Source: Thermohalobaculum sp039805905 (GTDB taxonomy: Bacteria > Pseudomonadota > Alphaproteobacteria > Rhodobacterales > Rhodobacteraceae). From it: 64,000 nucleotides of DNA. Shown in pieces: positions 1 through 8,386 of the stretch. Made by a program: the position numbers and the translations under genes. The stretch covers positions 62,001 through 126,000 of the forward strand of contig JBDIVM010000002.1 in assembly GCA_039805905.1 (NCBI GenBank), in the 5' to 3' direction. Below the pieces are notes generated by a model. The model saw only the letters and a list, made by a program, of their open reading frames with translations. It made no database searches and was not told the origin of the DNA. Position 1 is the stretch's first letter. Every line of letters starts with the position of its first letter.

Positions 1-561
1 TTCGACCAGGAGGTCGCCGGTCTGGGTGGCGAGGCGAGGTTCGTCAAGACGCGGGGCAAGATCAAGTCGTGGTACACGCTCTTCGACGATGTCGTCGTCA
101 CCAGCGCGGAACTGGAGGCGGGAAACCTTTTCAGCTTCGGCGGCTATGACACGCGGGTCACCGAGCGGTATTTCATCGGCGGATCGACGATGCGCGGCTT
201 CGCCCAGGCCGGCATCGGCCCGCGGGACACCACGACGAACGACGCGCTTGGCGGCAACATCTTCGCGGTCGCCCGGTTCGAGGCCTCGTTCCCGCTCGGC
301 CTGCCGGAGGAACTGGGAATCTTCGGCGGCCTGTTTCTTGACGCCGGCACGCTCTGGGATCTCGACCGGACCAACTTCACCGACAACAACGGCAATCCGG
401 TGTCGATCGATGACGGCGCCGACTTCCGGGCAGCGGCGGGCGGACTTCTGTTTCTCGACACTCCGGTCGGGCCGCTGGAGTTGAGCTTCGGCTTCCCGCT
501 GGTCAAGGAGAGCGATGACGAAACCGAAGTCTTCCGGCTGCAGATCGGCACGCGGTTCTGA
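1..561 (+). CDS. bamA: Outer membrane protein assembly factor BamA, C-terminal end (5' truncated by window)
   Basis: Frame 1 is open from the first base and encodes the last 186 residues of a 16-stranded Omp85 beta-barrel. Visible hallmarks are alternating barrel strands, the MRGF stretch (codons from 190) that matches the conserved barrel-interior VRGF/LRGF motif of Omp85 proteins, and a final strand ending in a terminal Phe (IGTRF), the usual beta-signal. BamA inserts beta-barrel proteins into the outer membrane. It is followed by skp and lipid A genes, the standard alphaproteobacterial order, which supports the call. Only the C-terminal part is in the window, so POTRA domains cannot be checked. 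Confidence 0.93.
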   Translation, partial: FDQEVAGLGGEARFVKTRGKIKSWYTLFDDVVVTSAELEAGNLFSFGGYDTRVTERYFIGGSTMRGFAQAGIGPRDTTTNDALGGNIFAVARFEASFPLGLPEELGIFGGLFLDAGTLWDLDRTNFTDNNGNPVSIDDGADFRAAAGGLLFLDTPVGPLELSFGFPLVKESDDETEVFRLQIGTRF

Positions 562-1159
562 GGCGGCTGCGCGGCGCCCTGTCACGCGGCGCAGCCTGCT
601 TCGCGGTCTGCTGGCTGCGGGGGCGCTTGCTGCAGGCCTGAGCGGTGCGGCTTCGGCGGTCGCGGGCGAGCCGATTCTTGTCGTCTCGCGAAAGCGGGTG
701 CTGAACGAGACCGTCCAGGCCCAGGCGCTGAGCAGCGCCGAAGCAAGTCAGACCGCCGCGCTCCAAGGCGAGATTGACCGGCTGAAGGACGCCCTCACGG
801 CGGAGGAGCAGGAGATTGCCCGGCTGCGGACCACGCTCGATCGCGAGAGCTTCGAGCAGCGCGTCGCCGAGTTCGACCGGAGGGTGCGCCGCGAGCGGCG
901 CGAGACCCAGGAGCGTGCCGCCACGATGCAGACCGCGTTCCGTGACGAGCGGGTAAAGCTCGTGGAGGCGCTCGGCCCGGTTCTGGACGCGGTGCGGATG
1001 GCCCACGGAGCCAGCGTGATCCTGAACTCCGACGTGGTCTTGGCCGCCGATCCCGGGCTGGATGTGACCGACGAGGTCATCGCCCGGTTCAACGCGACGG
1101 TGCCGCTGCCGGTGATCCCGAGGGTCCCGCCGGCCAGCGCGGCAGCGGGCGATCGCTGA
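515..1159 (+). CDS. skp: OmpH/Skp-family periplasmic chaperone
   Basis: A 214-residue protein of the OmpH/Skp family, which holds unfolded outer-membrane proteins in the periplasm for BamA. The start ATG lies inside the end of bamA (47-base overlap), which suggests translational coupling. Residues about 22-51 form an export signal: TRRSLLRG followed by an Ala/Leu/Gly-rich core ending near AVAGEP. The paired arginines resemble a Tat signal, which is unusual for Skp. The mature part starts with the family beta strand (PILVVSRKRVLNET), then a long charged, heptad-like stretch (about residues 75-150) that would form the coiled-coil tentacles. No other in-frame start explains the signal as well. 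Confidence 0.85.
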   Translation: MTKPKSSGCRSARGSEAAARRPVTRRSLLRGLLAAGALAAGLSGAASAVAGEPILVVSRKRVLNETVQAQALSSAEASQTAALQGEIDRLKDALTAEEQEIARLRTTLDRESFEQRVAEFDRRVRRERRETQERAATMQTAFRDERVKLVEALGPVLDAVRMAHGASVILNSDVVLAADPGLDVTDEVIARFNATVPLPVIPRVPPASAAAGDR

Positions 1160-1161
1160 CC

Positions 1162-1178
1162 CGGTTCCCGCGGAACCG
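1162..1178 (+). terminator. Short perfect hairpin just after skp
   Basis: Two 7-base arms (CGGTTCC and GGAACCG) around a 3-base loop begin three bases after the skp stop. There is no T-run behind it, so it may be an attenuator or an mRNA-end stabiliser between skp and fabZ rather than a full terminator. Confidence 0.4.
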
Positions 1179-1276
1179 TGCCGCAGACGGCAAGCGCGGC
1201 AAAGCCTTCGGGCTTGACCTGGTCGGGCGGCCAGTATTGAAAGGTGAGACCGCAATGTTCAGCGCCTGGTAGATTG

Positions 1277-1774
1277 ATGACGAGCGACACGACCGAGACC
1301 GAAACCGGCGTCGCCGGCCTTGCCAGAATTATGCGAATGATCCCGCATCGTTATCCGTTTCTGCTGATTGATCGCGTGGAGCGGATACGCAAGGGCGACA
1401 GTGCCGTCGGGATCAAGAACGTCACGATCAACGAACCGCATTTCCAGGGCCACTTTCCGGCCGAGGCAGTCATGCCCGGAGTGCTGGTAGTCGAGGCGAT
1501 GGCGCAGACCGCGGGCGTTCTCGTCGTGGAGACGCTGGGAATGGAGGACCAAAACCTGCTGGTCTATTTCATGACCATCGACAACTGCCGGTTCCGCAAC
1601 AAGGTCGTGCCCGGCGACGTGCTGGAACTGCATGTGCGGATCCTGCGCGGGCGTGGCAAGGTGTTCCGCTTCGCTGGCGAGGGCCGGGTGAACGGAAAGC
1701 TCGTCGCCGAGGCGGAGTACTCGGCCATGATCATCGACGAGGACGAGCGGAAGCGGCGCGGAATCGAGTCGTGA
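1277..1774 (+). CDS. fabZ: 3-hydroxyacyl-[acyl-carrier-protein] dehydratase FabZ
   Basis: A 165-residue hot-dog-fold dehydratase that removes water from (3R)-hydroxyacyl-ACP in fatty acid elongation. The family core is plain: RMIPHRYPFLLIDRV near the N-terminus, then GHFP with catalytic His59 and VVEAMAQTAG with catalytic Glu73, the spacing of 14 known for FabZ. The ATG at 1277 gives the usual FabZ length. A start at 1244 in the same frame would add 11 unconserved residues. The stop overlaps the lpxA GTG by four bases (GTGA), so fabZ and lpxA are probably translated together. Sharing an operon with lpxA and lpxB ties acyl-chain supply to lipid A synthesis. Confidence 0.96.
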   Translation: MTSDTTETETGVAGLARIMRMIPHRYPFLLIDRVERIRKGDSAVGIKNVTINEPHFQGHFPAEAVMPGVLVVEAMAQTAGVLVVETLGMEDQNLLVYFMTIDNCRFRNKVVPGDVLELHVRILRGRGKVFRFAGEGRVNGKLVAEAEYSAMIIDEDERKRRGIES

Positions 1775-2559
1775 CCCTTCATCCCACCGCCATCGTCGCC
1801 GACGGTGCGCGGATCGGGACCGGGGCCGTGATCGGCCCCTATTGCCTCGTCGGGGCCGAGGTCGAGCTGGCCGAGGATGTGGAACTCGTCTCGCATGTCG
1901 CCGTGGCGGGGCGCACGCTGGTCGGTGCCGGCACCCGGGTCTGGCCCTTTGCCTCGATTGGCCACCAGCCGCAGGACCTGAAGTACCGCGGCGAAGCCAG
2001 CCGGCTCGAGATCGGCGCCCGCTGCATGATCCGCGAGCACGTGACGGTCAATCCCGGCACCCAGGGCGGCGGCATGCTGACCCGCATCGGCGACGGCTGT
2101 CTGCTGATGGCGGGTGCCCATGTGGCGCATGACTGCCGGCTGGGCGAGGGCGTGGTGATGGCGAATGCGGCGACGCTGGCGGGACATGTCGAGGTCGGCG
2201 ACTTCGCGGTGATCGGCGGGCTCTCGGCGGTGCACCAGCACGTCCGGATCGGCTCACATGCGATGATCGGCGGCATGAGCGGGGTCGAGAAGGACGTGGC
2301 GCCGTTCTGCTCGGCGGTCGGCAACCGGGCGGTGCTGGCGGGGCTGAATCTGGTCGGGATGAAGCGCCGGGGGTTCGGCCGCGCGGACCTGCAGGCGCTG
2401 CGTGCGGCCTATGACATGATCTTCCAGGGCGACGGGCAGCTGGCGGCGCGGGCGCAAGCAGTCGCTGCGGCGTTCCCGGACTCCGGCCCGGTTCAGATGC
2501 TCGCGACGTTCGTCGCGGCCGGCAGCGCGCGGAGCTTTTGCACCCCCGGAGAGGGGTGA
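1771..2559 (+). CDS. lpxA: UDP-N-acetylglucosamine acyltransferase LpxA
   Basis: First enzyme of lipid A synthesis: transfers a 3-hydroxyacyl chain from ACP to UDP-GlcNAc in the cytoplasm. The 262-residue protein (family about 260) starts with GTG overlapping fabZ and shows the left-handed beta-helix hexapeptide repeats from residue 3 onward. The catalytic region reads AGAHVAHD, placing the catalytic base at His120 (His125 in E. coli numbering), followed by the conserved ANAATLAGHVEVGD. The C-terminal helical domain (about 195-255) is normal. The stop is only three bases before the lpxB start, which leaves no room for lpxI. Confidence 0.97.
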   Translation: MTLHPTAIVADGARIGTGAVIGPYCLVGAEVELAEDVELVSHVAVAGRTLVGAGTRVWPFASIGHQPQDLKYRGEASRLEIGARCMIREHVTVNPGTQGGGMLTRIGDGCLLMAGAHVAHDCRLGEGVVMANAATLAGHVEVGDFAVIGGLSAVHQHVRIGSHAMIGGMSGVEKDVAPFCSAVGNRAVLAGLNLVGMKRRGFGRADLQALRAAYDMIFQGDGQLAARAQAVAAAFPDSGPVQMLATFVAAGSARSFCTPGEG

Positions 2560-2562
2560 GGG

Positions 2563-3720
2563 GTGACGCTATCGCTTTACCTCGTCGCTGGCGAGCCGTC
2601 CGGCGACCGGCTCGGCGCGGGGCTGATGCGGGCGCTGAAAGAGCTCGCTCCGGCGGTCCGCTTTCGCGGTGTCGGCGGGCCGGCAATGACCGCCGAGGGG
2701 CTGACGAGCCGCTTCGACATGTCCGAGCTCTCGGTGATGGGTCTTGCCGAGGTGGTGCCCCGGCTTCCGCGCCTGGTCCGCCGCCTCCGCGACACGGCTG
2801 CGGACGTGGTCGCCTCGGCCCCCGATGCCCTGGTCACCATCGACAGCCCCGGCTTCACGCTGCGCCTCGCCGAGAAGGTGCGGGCCGGTGCGCCGGGGGT
2901 GCGGACGATCCACTATGTCGCGCCTTCGGTCTGGGCCTGGCGCCCCGGGCGGGCCGCGAAGATGGCGCGGTCCGTCGATCATGTGCTGGCGCTTCTGCCC
3001 TTCGAGCCGGCGTACATGACCGCAGCCGGAATCGGCTGCGATTTCGTCGGGCACCCGGTGGCCGCCGCGCCGCGTGCAACCGAGGCGGACATCGCCGCGT
3101 TCCGGCGCCGCGCCGGAGCCGAGCTCGGGCCGCTGCTGCTGGTCGCGCCGGGCAGCCGCACCGGCGTCGTGCGCCGCATGATGCCGCTCTATGCGGCGGC
3201 GGCGGAGCGGCTCATGCGGGGCCGGCCGGGACTGCGGATTGCCGTGCCCGTGGCGGCGGCTGCGGCCGAGGTGAAGCGGCTTGTGTCGGAGCTGGCCGTG
3301 CCGGCGCTCATGGTCAGGCCCGAGGAGGGCGCCGCCGCCCGCGCTGCCGCATTCGCGGCGGCGGACGCGGCCCTCGTCACCTCGGGCACGGTCGTTCTGG
3401 AGATGGCCGTCGCCGGGACGGCAATGGTCTCGGCCTACCGGGCAAACGCGCTCACCGCCGCGATCCTGCGCCGGCTGGTGCGGGTCGATACTGCGAACCT
3501 CGTGAACCTCGTCAGTGGCGCAGACGTGGTGCCGGAGCTGCTCCAGGAACACTGCACGCCCGACCGGATCGCGGCGGAGGTTGGCCGGCTGATCACCTCG
3601 CCCGAAGCGCGGGAGCGGCAGCGGGCAGCCTTCGGGCCGGTGCTCGATACGCTGGGGCGAGGCGGCACGCCACCTTCGGTCAGGGCGGCGGCGGCGGTGC
3701 TGCGGGTGCTGGGACGGTGA
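2563..3720 (+). CDS. lpxB: Lipid-A-disaccharide synthase LpxB
   Basis: GT19 glycosyltransferase that joins UDP-diacylglucosamine and lipid X into the lipid A disaccharide. The protein has 385 residues, normal for the family. It shows the N-terminal VAGEPSGDRLGA motif, SVMGLAEVVPRLP, the substrate-loop signature YVAPSVWAWRPGR, and near the C-terminus the donor-site stretch TANLVNLVSG. The PGSR loop reads APGSRTGVVRR, where many homologues have a Glu (GEV). The start is a GTG preceded by a purine-rich GAGAGGGG stretch. It is convergent with parE, whose stop lies nine bases beyond. Confidence 0.95.
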   Translation: MTLSLYLVAGEPSGDRLGAGLMRALKELAPAVRFRGVGGPAMTAEGLTSRFDMSELSVMGLAEVVPRLPRLVRRLRDTAADVVASAPDALVTIDSPGFTLRLAEKVRAGAPGVRTIHYVAPSVWAWRPGRAAKMARSVDHVLALLPFEPAYMTAAGIGCDFVGHPVAAAPRATEADIAAFRRRAGAELGPLLLVAPGSRTGVVRRMMPLYAAAAERLMRGRPGLRIAVPVAAAAAEVKRLVSELAVPALMVRPEEGAAARAAAFAAADAALVTSGTVVLEMAVAGTAMVSAYRANALTAAILRRLVRVDTANLVNLVSGADVVPELLQEHCTPDRIAAEVGRLITSPEARERQRAAFGPVLDTLGRGGTPPSVRAAAAVLRVLGR

Positions 3721-3729
3721 GCGCCCGGC

Positions 3730-5715
3730 TCAGACGTCGAGGTCCTCGGCGAAGCGGGCGTTTTCCTGGATATACTGGAACCTGAGCTCGGCCTTCTTGC
3801 CCATCAGCCGCTCGACCAGCCCGTCGGTCTCGCCGGGCTCTTCCTCCACCAGGCTGACCCGGATGAGCGTGCGGCTCGCCGGATCCATGGTGGTTTCCTT
3901 CAGCTGTTTCGGCATCATCTCGCCCAGCCCCTTGAAGCGGCTGACCTCGATCTTGCCCTTGCCGCCCAGGCCCTCGGCCATCAGCCGTTCCTTCTCGGCG
4001 TCGTCGCGGGCATAGACCGAGACCGCGCCCTGGGTCAGCCGGTAGAGCGGCGGCGCCGCGAGATAGAGGTGGCCGTGCTCGATCAGCGGCCGCATCTGGG
4101 TGAAGAAGAAGGTCATCAGGAGCGACGCGATGTGGGCGCCGTCCACATCGGCGTCGGTCATGATGATGACCCTCTCGTAGCGCAGGTCGTCGTCGTTGTA
4201 GCGGCTGCCCCCCTGCACGCCCAGCGCCTGCATCAGGTCGTTGAGTTCCTGGTTCTGGCTGAGCTTGGCGCCCGCTGCGCCCAGCACGTTGAGGATCTTG
4301 CCACGCAGCGGCAGCACCGCCTGGGTCTTGCGGTTCCGCGCCTGCTTGGCCGAACCGCCGGCGGAATCGCCCTCGACCAGGAATACCTCCGAGCCCTCGC
4401 GCGTCGCCTCGGAACAGTCCGCCAGCTTGCCGGGAAGCCGGAGCTTCTTCACCGCAGTCTTGCGCTGGGTTTCCTTCTCGGCGCGCCGGCGCATCCGCTC
4501 CTCGGCCCGCTCGACCAGGTAGTCGAGGATTTGCCCGGCGAGCTTAGGGTCGGCGGCGAGCCAGTTGTCGATGCGGTCGCGTACCGCGCCCTCGACCAGC
4601 CGGTGTGCCTCGGTGGTGGCAAGGCGGTCCTTGGTCTGGCCGACGAACTCCGGGTCGCGGATGAAGACCGAGATCATCGCCGCGGCGGTGCCGATCACAT
4701 CCTCGCGGCTGATGTTGGCGACCCGGCGGTTGCCGACCAGCTCGCCATGGGCGCGCAGCCCGCGGGTCACTGCGGCCCAGAAGCCGGCCTCGTGGGTGCC
4801 GCCCTCGGGGGTCGGGATGGTGTTGCAGTAGGACGAGACCATGGCGTCGCGGCCGGGCGTCCATGCCAGCGCCCATTCGACGGAACCTGCGGTGCCGTCG
4901 CCATACCGCTCGGCGAATTCAACCTTGCCAGCAAAGGGCTTATCGCCGAAGAAATCCTCTCCGTTCAAGGTATATGCGAGGTAATCCTCAAGTCCTCTGG
5001 GAAAATGGAAGGTATCCTCGGACGGCGTCTCGTCGCCGTCGCGCAGCAGCTCCGGAGAGCACCGCCAGCGGATCTCGACGCCGCGGAAGAGATAGGCCTT
5101 CGACCGGGCCATCCGGTATAGCCGGGTCGGGCGGAAGGTCAGGCGCGGCCCGAAGATCTCCGGATCGGGGTGGAACGTGACCGTCGTTCCACGGCGGTTC
5201 GGCGTCGGGCCGAGAGTCTCGAGTTTCGTCGTCGGATGGCCGCGCGAGAACTCCTGGGCGTAGAGCTGGCGGCCGCGCGCGACCTCGACCCGGAGGCGAT
5301 CCGAGAGCGCATTCACCACGGAGACGCCCACGCCGTGCAGCCCCCCCGAGGTCTGGTAGGCCTTGCCAGAGAATTTCCCGCCGGAATGGAGGGTTGTCAT
5401 GATGACTTCAAGTGCCGACTTCTTCGGGAAGCGCGGATGCGGATCGACCGGGATGCCGCGGCCGTTGTCGGTGACCGTCACCGAGCCGTCCGCGTGCAGC
5501 TCGACCTCGATTCGGCTCGCGTGCCCCGCCACCGCCTCGTCCATGGCGTTGTCCAGCACCTCGGCGGCGAGGTGGTGATAGGCGCGCTCGTCGGTGCCGC
5601 CGACATACATGCCGGGGCGCTTGCGGACGGGCTCGAGCCCCTCCAGCACCTCGATGGCGGAGGCGGTATAGGCCCTTTCCGCCGCGGATTGGTCAAAGAG
5701 GTCGCCGGCACTCAT
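3730..5715 (-). CDS. parE: DNA topoisomerase IV subunit B
   Basis: ATPase subunit of topoisomerase IV, which decatenates daughter chromosomes with ParC. From the ATG at 5715 the protein has 661 residues. It contains the GHKL ATPase motifs (EVLDNAMDEAVAG, DNGRGIP, TSGGLHGVGVSVVNALS), the transducer domain, and a Toprim domain with EGDSAGGSAKQARNR and DADVDGAHI. The C-terminal half matches ParE rather than the longer GyrB of this group. The frame stays open to 5784, but the 23 extra residues are unconserved, and a GGAG lies upstream of the 5715 ATG. It reads towards lpxB. Confidence 0.94.
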   Translation of the reverse strand: MSAGDLFDQSAAERAYTASAIEVLEGLEPVRKRPGMYVGGTDERAYHHLAAEVLDNAMDEAVAGHASRIEVELHADGSVTVTDNGRGIPVDPHPRFPKKSALEVIMTTLHSGGKFSGKAYQTSGGLHGVGVSVVNALSDRLRVEVARGRQLYAQEFSRGHPTTKLETLGPTPNRRGTTVTFHPDPEIFGPRLTFRPTRLYRMARSKAYLFRGVEIRWRCSPELLRDGDETPSEDTFHFPRGLEDYLAYTLNGEDFFGDKPFAGKVEFAERYGDGTAGSVEWALAWTPGRDAMVSSYCNTIPTPEGGTHEAGFWAAVTRGLRAHGELVGNRRVANISREDVIGTAAAMISVFIRDPEFVGQTKDRLATTEAHRLVEGAVRDRIDNWLAADPKLAGQILDYLVERAEERMRRRAEKETQRKTAVKKLRLPGKLADCSEATREGSEVFLVEGDSAGGSAKQARNRKTQAVLPLRGKILNVLGAAGAKLSQNQELNDLMQALGVQGGSRYNDDDLRYERVIIMTDADVDGAHIASLLMTFFFTQMRPLIEHGHLYLAAPPLYRLTQGAVSVYARDDAEKERLMAEGLGGKGKIEVSRFKGLGEMMPKQLKETTMDPASRTLIRVSLVEEEPGETDGLVERLMGKKAELRFQYIQENARFAEDLDV

Positions 5716-5805
5716 GTGCTCTAAGCTCCCGAATCGCACCTGCTCGTTGCTGCCAGTAGAGCAGGCGGGGGCGGGCAGAGGCAACAGCGCGCCGCCCGAC
5801 TGGCC

Positions 5806-7116
5806 TCAGCTCAGCGCGTCCTGCACTCTGAACAGGCCCTGCATCGCCCCGACATACCAGGGACGCAGGCCCGGGAACGGGAGCCCCGGCGCCCGCCCGC
5901 GATAGGGCGCCGGGATGTGATCGAGCGGCTTGCCCGCCAGCACCTCGGCCAGCAGCCGTCCGCCCACCTGCGCCCCGTTGATGCCCGAGCCGTGCCAGCC
6001 GAAGGCGTGGCCGACGGTGGGGTCGTCGGGCAGGAGGCCGACACAGGGGGTGAGGCTTGCGGTGACGCAGACCGGGCCGCGCCAGAAATGGGTGAGCTCG
6101 GCCCCGGCGAGACCGGGGAACTGCGCGTCGATCTTCCGCCTCACGGAGGCGCGCATCCGCGCGGCGCCGGCCGCGCTGCCATGGATGTCGCCACGCATGC
6201 CCAGCATGAACCGCCCCTCGGGCAGCAGGCGGAAATAGCTGAGAAGGTTCCGGGTGTCGGCGCCGGTCTGCGCGCCCAGCCAGGCGACCGAGGCGCGCTC
6301 TTCGGCAGAGAGCACCCGCGTCACGCCGATGTTCGAGATCACCGGCACGGCGCGGCCGTCGAAGGCGGGGTGAAGCCCGTCCGGGGTGAAGCCGTTGGCG
6401 GCAACCACCACCCGCCCTACGGTGACGCTGCCCGCGGGGGTGACGAGGCGGTGGCGGCTGCCATGCCGCTCCCAGACCATGACCTCGGAGCGGGGACAGA
6501 CGTGGACGCCCAGCGCCCGGGCGCGGTCGGCCAGCGCGCGGACCAGCCGGAGCGGGTGGATGCCGAAGGCGGGCCGGATCAGGATGCCCCCATGCCGGCG
6601 GATGCCGCCGACGTTCGCGGGCGGCACATGCTCGTAGCTGACGCCGTCATGGCCGCGCGCGCCCTCGAGCCTGATCGCGGTGCGGGCGGAGTGGGCAAGG
6701 TAGAACTCGCCATCGCCCTGCACCGCGTCGGCGAGTCCGGCCTCCATGCAGAAGGTGCGGAGCCGGTGGCTGCCCTCGACCGCGGCGCGCACATAGCGCG
6801 AGGCCTCGGCCTCGCCGTGGCGGCGGATCAGAGCCCGGTCCGACAGCTTGTCCGAGCGGATCCCGACGATGCCGCCGTTCCGTCCCGAGGCGCCCCAGCC
6901 GATGTCGCCCGCCTCCAGCACCGCGCTGCCGATGCCGAGCTCAGCCAGCCGGATCGCGCAGGCGAGCCCGGCGTAGCCGCCGCCGATGATGCCGACCTCT
7001 GTGGTGATCTCGCCAGCCAGAGGCGGAGGCTCAGCCCAGGGCGGCGCCGAGGCGCGCCACCAGCTCTCGACCGGGCGGTCGGTGCGGTACATCAGCGGGT
7101 CGAGCGGTCCCCTCAT
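5806..7116 (-). CDS. FAD-dependent oxidoreductase (DAO family)
   Basis: A 436-residue flavoprotein of the D-amino-acid-oxidase fold that oxidises an amine or amino-group substrate. The FAD-binding Rossmann motif GIIGGGYAGLACAIRLAE sits at about residues 43-60, followed by LEAGDIGWGASGRNGG, which is typical of the gamma-glutamylputrescine oxidase and glycine-oxidase-like branch. A second FAD contact is GHAFGWHGSGINGAQ in the C-terminal third. PuuB-type use of a glutamylated polyamine is possible, but no polyamine pathway neighbours are present, so the substrate is left open. An OsmC gene ends 43 bases upstream of its start on the same strand. Confidence 0.85.
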   Translation of the reverse strand: MRGPLDPLMYRTDRPVESWWRASAPPWAEPPPLAGEITTEVGIIGGGYAGLACAIRLAELGIGSAVLEAGDIGWGASGRNGGIVGIRSDKLSDRALIRRHGEAEASRYVRAAVEGSHRLRTFCMEAGLADAVQGDGEFYLAHSARTAIRLEGARGHDGVSYEHVPPANVGGIRRHGGILIRPAFGIHPLRLVRALADRARALGVHVCPRSEVMVWERHGSRHRLVTPAGSVTVGRVVVAANGFTPDGLHPAFDGRAVPVISNIGVTRVLSAEERASVAWLGAQTGADTRNLLSYFRLLPEGRFMLGMRGDIHGSAAGAARMRASVRRKIDAQFPGLAGAELTHFWRGPVCVTASLTPCVGLLPDDPTVGHAFGWHGSGINGAQVGGRLLAEVLAGKPLDHIPAPYRGRAPGLPFPGLRPWYVGAMQGLFRVQDALS

Positions 7117-7159
7117 GGCGCCTGACTAGCAGGGCGCCGGACCGCGGGACAGGGGGCGG

Positions 7160-7651
7160 TCAGGCATCGGTTTCGACCGTCTCGATCCGGATCGTGCCGG
7201 TGAGCGTCCGGTGCACCGGGCAGCGGTCGGCGATCTCCATCAGCCGGGCGCGCTGCTCGGCGTCCAGCGGACCCTCGAGCCGGATCGCGCGGCGGAAGAC
7301 GTCGATCTTCGCCGACTTGTCGGGGCAATCGGCGCAGTCGGCCGCGTGGCGCCGGTCGTGCGCCACGACGACCGAGACATGTTCGAGCGGCCAGTTCTTC
7401 CGGCGGGCATACATGCGGATCGTCATCGAGGTGCAGGTGCCGAGCCCGGCGGCGAGAAGCTGGTAGGGGGTGGGTCCGAGATCGGTACCCCCGGCACTGG
7501 CCGGCTCGTCTGCCCTCAGACGGTGTCGTGCACCGATCCGGATGTCCTGGGCAAATCCGTCGGGCGTCGACTCATCGACCTGCACCAGACCTTCACCTTC
7601 GGGCGACCGCCCAAGGACCGCCCCGCGTGCCTCCGGTTGCTCTCGCGTCAT
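7160..7651 (-). CDS. OsmC family peroxidase-like protein
   Basis: A 163-residue OsmC/Ohr-type protein. The family signature is clear: LGPTPYQLLAAGLGTCTSMT holds the first reactive Cys, and DRCPVHRTL near the C-terminus holds the second. Such proteins reduce organic hydroperoxides with thiol cofactors, though some OsmC members have other roles. Extra cysteines (CADC) lie between the two conserved ones. The ATG at 7651 has a GGGAGG just upstream. An in-frame GTG at 7684 is less likely. It precedes the DAO oxidoreductase on the same strand and may be cotranscribed with it. Confidence 0.85.
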   Translation of the reverse strand: MTREQPEARGAVLGRSPEGEGLVQVDESTPDGFAQDIRIGARHRLRADEPASAGGTDLGPTPYQLLAAGLGTCTSMTIRMYARRKNWPLEHVSVVVAHDRRHAADCADCPDKSAKIDVFRRAIRLEGPLDAEQRARLMEIADRCPVHRTLTGTIRIETVETDA

Positions 7652-7705
7652 GCTCCTCCCGCCGTGCTGCCATTGCCGGGCCACGCCTGGCCGGGCCGGG
7701 CTGGT

Positions 7706-8293
7706 TCAGTCGTCCCGCAGCGGCCGCTTGTGCGCGACCCCGGTGTGACACTCGATACAGGTCTTCCCCTGTTCCATCGCCTCCTGCATCTTCTCGGCCG
7801 CGCGCGCGCTCTGCTTGTGGAAATCCATCGCATCGAAGCTGTGACAGTTGCGGCATTCGCGGGAGTTGCTTGCCTTCATCGTGGCCCAGACATGCTCGGC
7901 CAGTTCCGCCCGCTTGGCTTCGAACTTCTCGGGTGTATTGATGGTGCCCATGAAGTGATGGTAGAGTTCGTTCGTTGCCCTGATCTTGCGGAGCAGCTTC
8001 GCCGTCCAGTCCTTCGGGACATGGCAGTCCGAGCAGATCGCGCGCACACCCGAGGCATTCTTGTAATGCACGGATTCCATCCACTCCTTTCCCACATTGT
8101 CGCCCATCTCATGGCACGACGTGCAGAATTGCGCGGTGTTGGTATATTCCATGAAAGTATTGAAACCACCCCAGAAGATGATGCCGCCAAAACCACCGGC
8201 GATCAGGATGGCACCAAGGCTCCAGCGGGCCGACGGACGCCAGAACCATCTCCAGAGTCGCCGCACGGTGCCGCCTTTCGGATCACTGTCCAT
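7706..8293 (-). CDS. NapC/NirT family membrane-anchored tetraheme cytochrome c
   Basis: A 195-residue quinol-oxidising cytochrome. A membrane anchor spans about residues 24-46 (WSLGAILIAGGFGGIIFWGG), followed by four CXXCH haem sites at residues 57-61, 87-91, 147-151 and 179-183. This is the NapC/NirT pattern: electrons pass from the quinol pool to a periplasmic acceptor. The partner is probably the diheme cytochrome encoded just upstream (8387-9094), with a hairpin between the two genes. No terminal reductase (nitrate, nitrite, TMAO) is encoded nearby, so the final acceptor is unknown. Confidence 0.93.
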   Translation of the reverse strand: MDSDPKGGTVRRLWRWFWRPSARWSLGAILIAGGFGGIIFWGGFNTFMEYTNTAQFCTSCHEMGDNVGKEWMESVHYKNASGVRAICSDCHVPKDWTAKLLRKIRATNELYHHFMGTINTPEKFEAKRAELAEHVWATMKASNSRECRNCHSFDAMDFHKQSARAAEKMQEAMEQGKTCIECHTGVAHKRPLRDD

Positions 8294-8329
8294 ATCCGTT
8301 TTTGCCCTTTCAGCAAGGCTTGCAGGAAA

Positions 8330-8358
8330 GCCTGCCCTTCCGGATCGGAGGGGCAGGC
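8330..8358 (-). terminator. Intercistronic hairpin between diheme and tetraheme cytochrome genes
   Basis: Read on the minus strand, GCCTGCCC and GGGCAGGC form a perfect 8-bp stem that extends by three more pairs past one mismatch around a 5-base loop. It lies 28 bases after the diheme gene stop and is not followed by a long T-run. It may therefore set the expression ratio of the two genes (partial termination or mRNA protection). Confidence 0.5.
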
Positions 8359-8386
8359 ACGATTCCGGGCTCCCTTGAAGAGGAAC

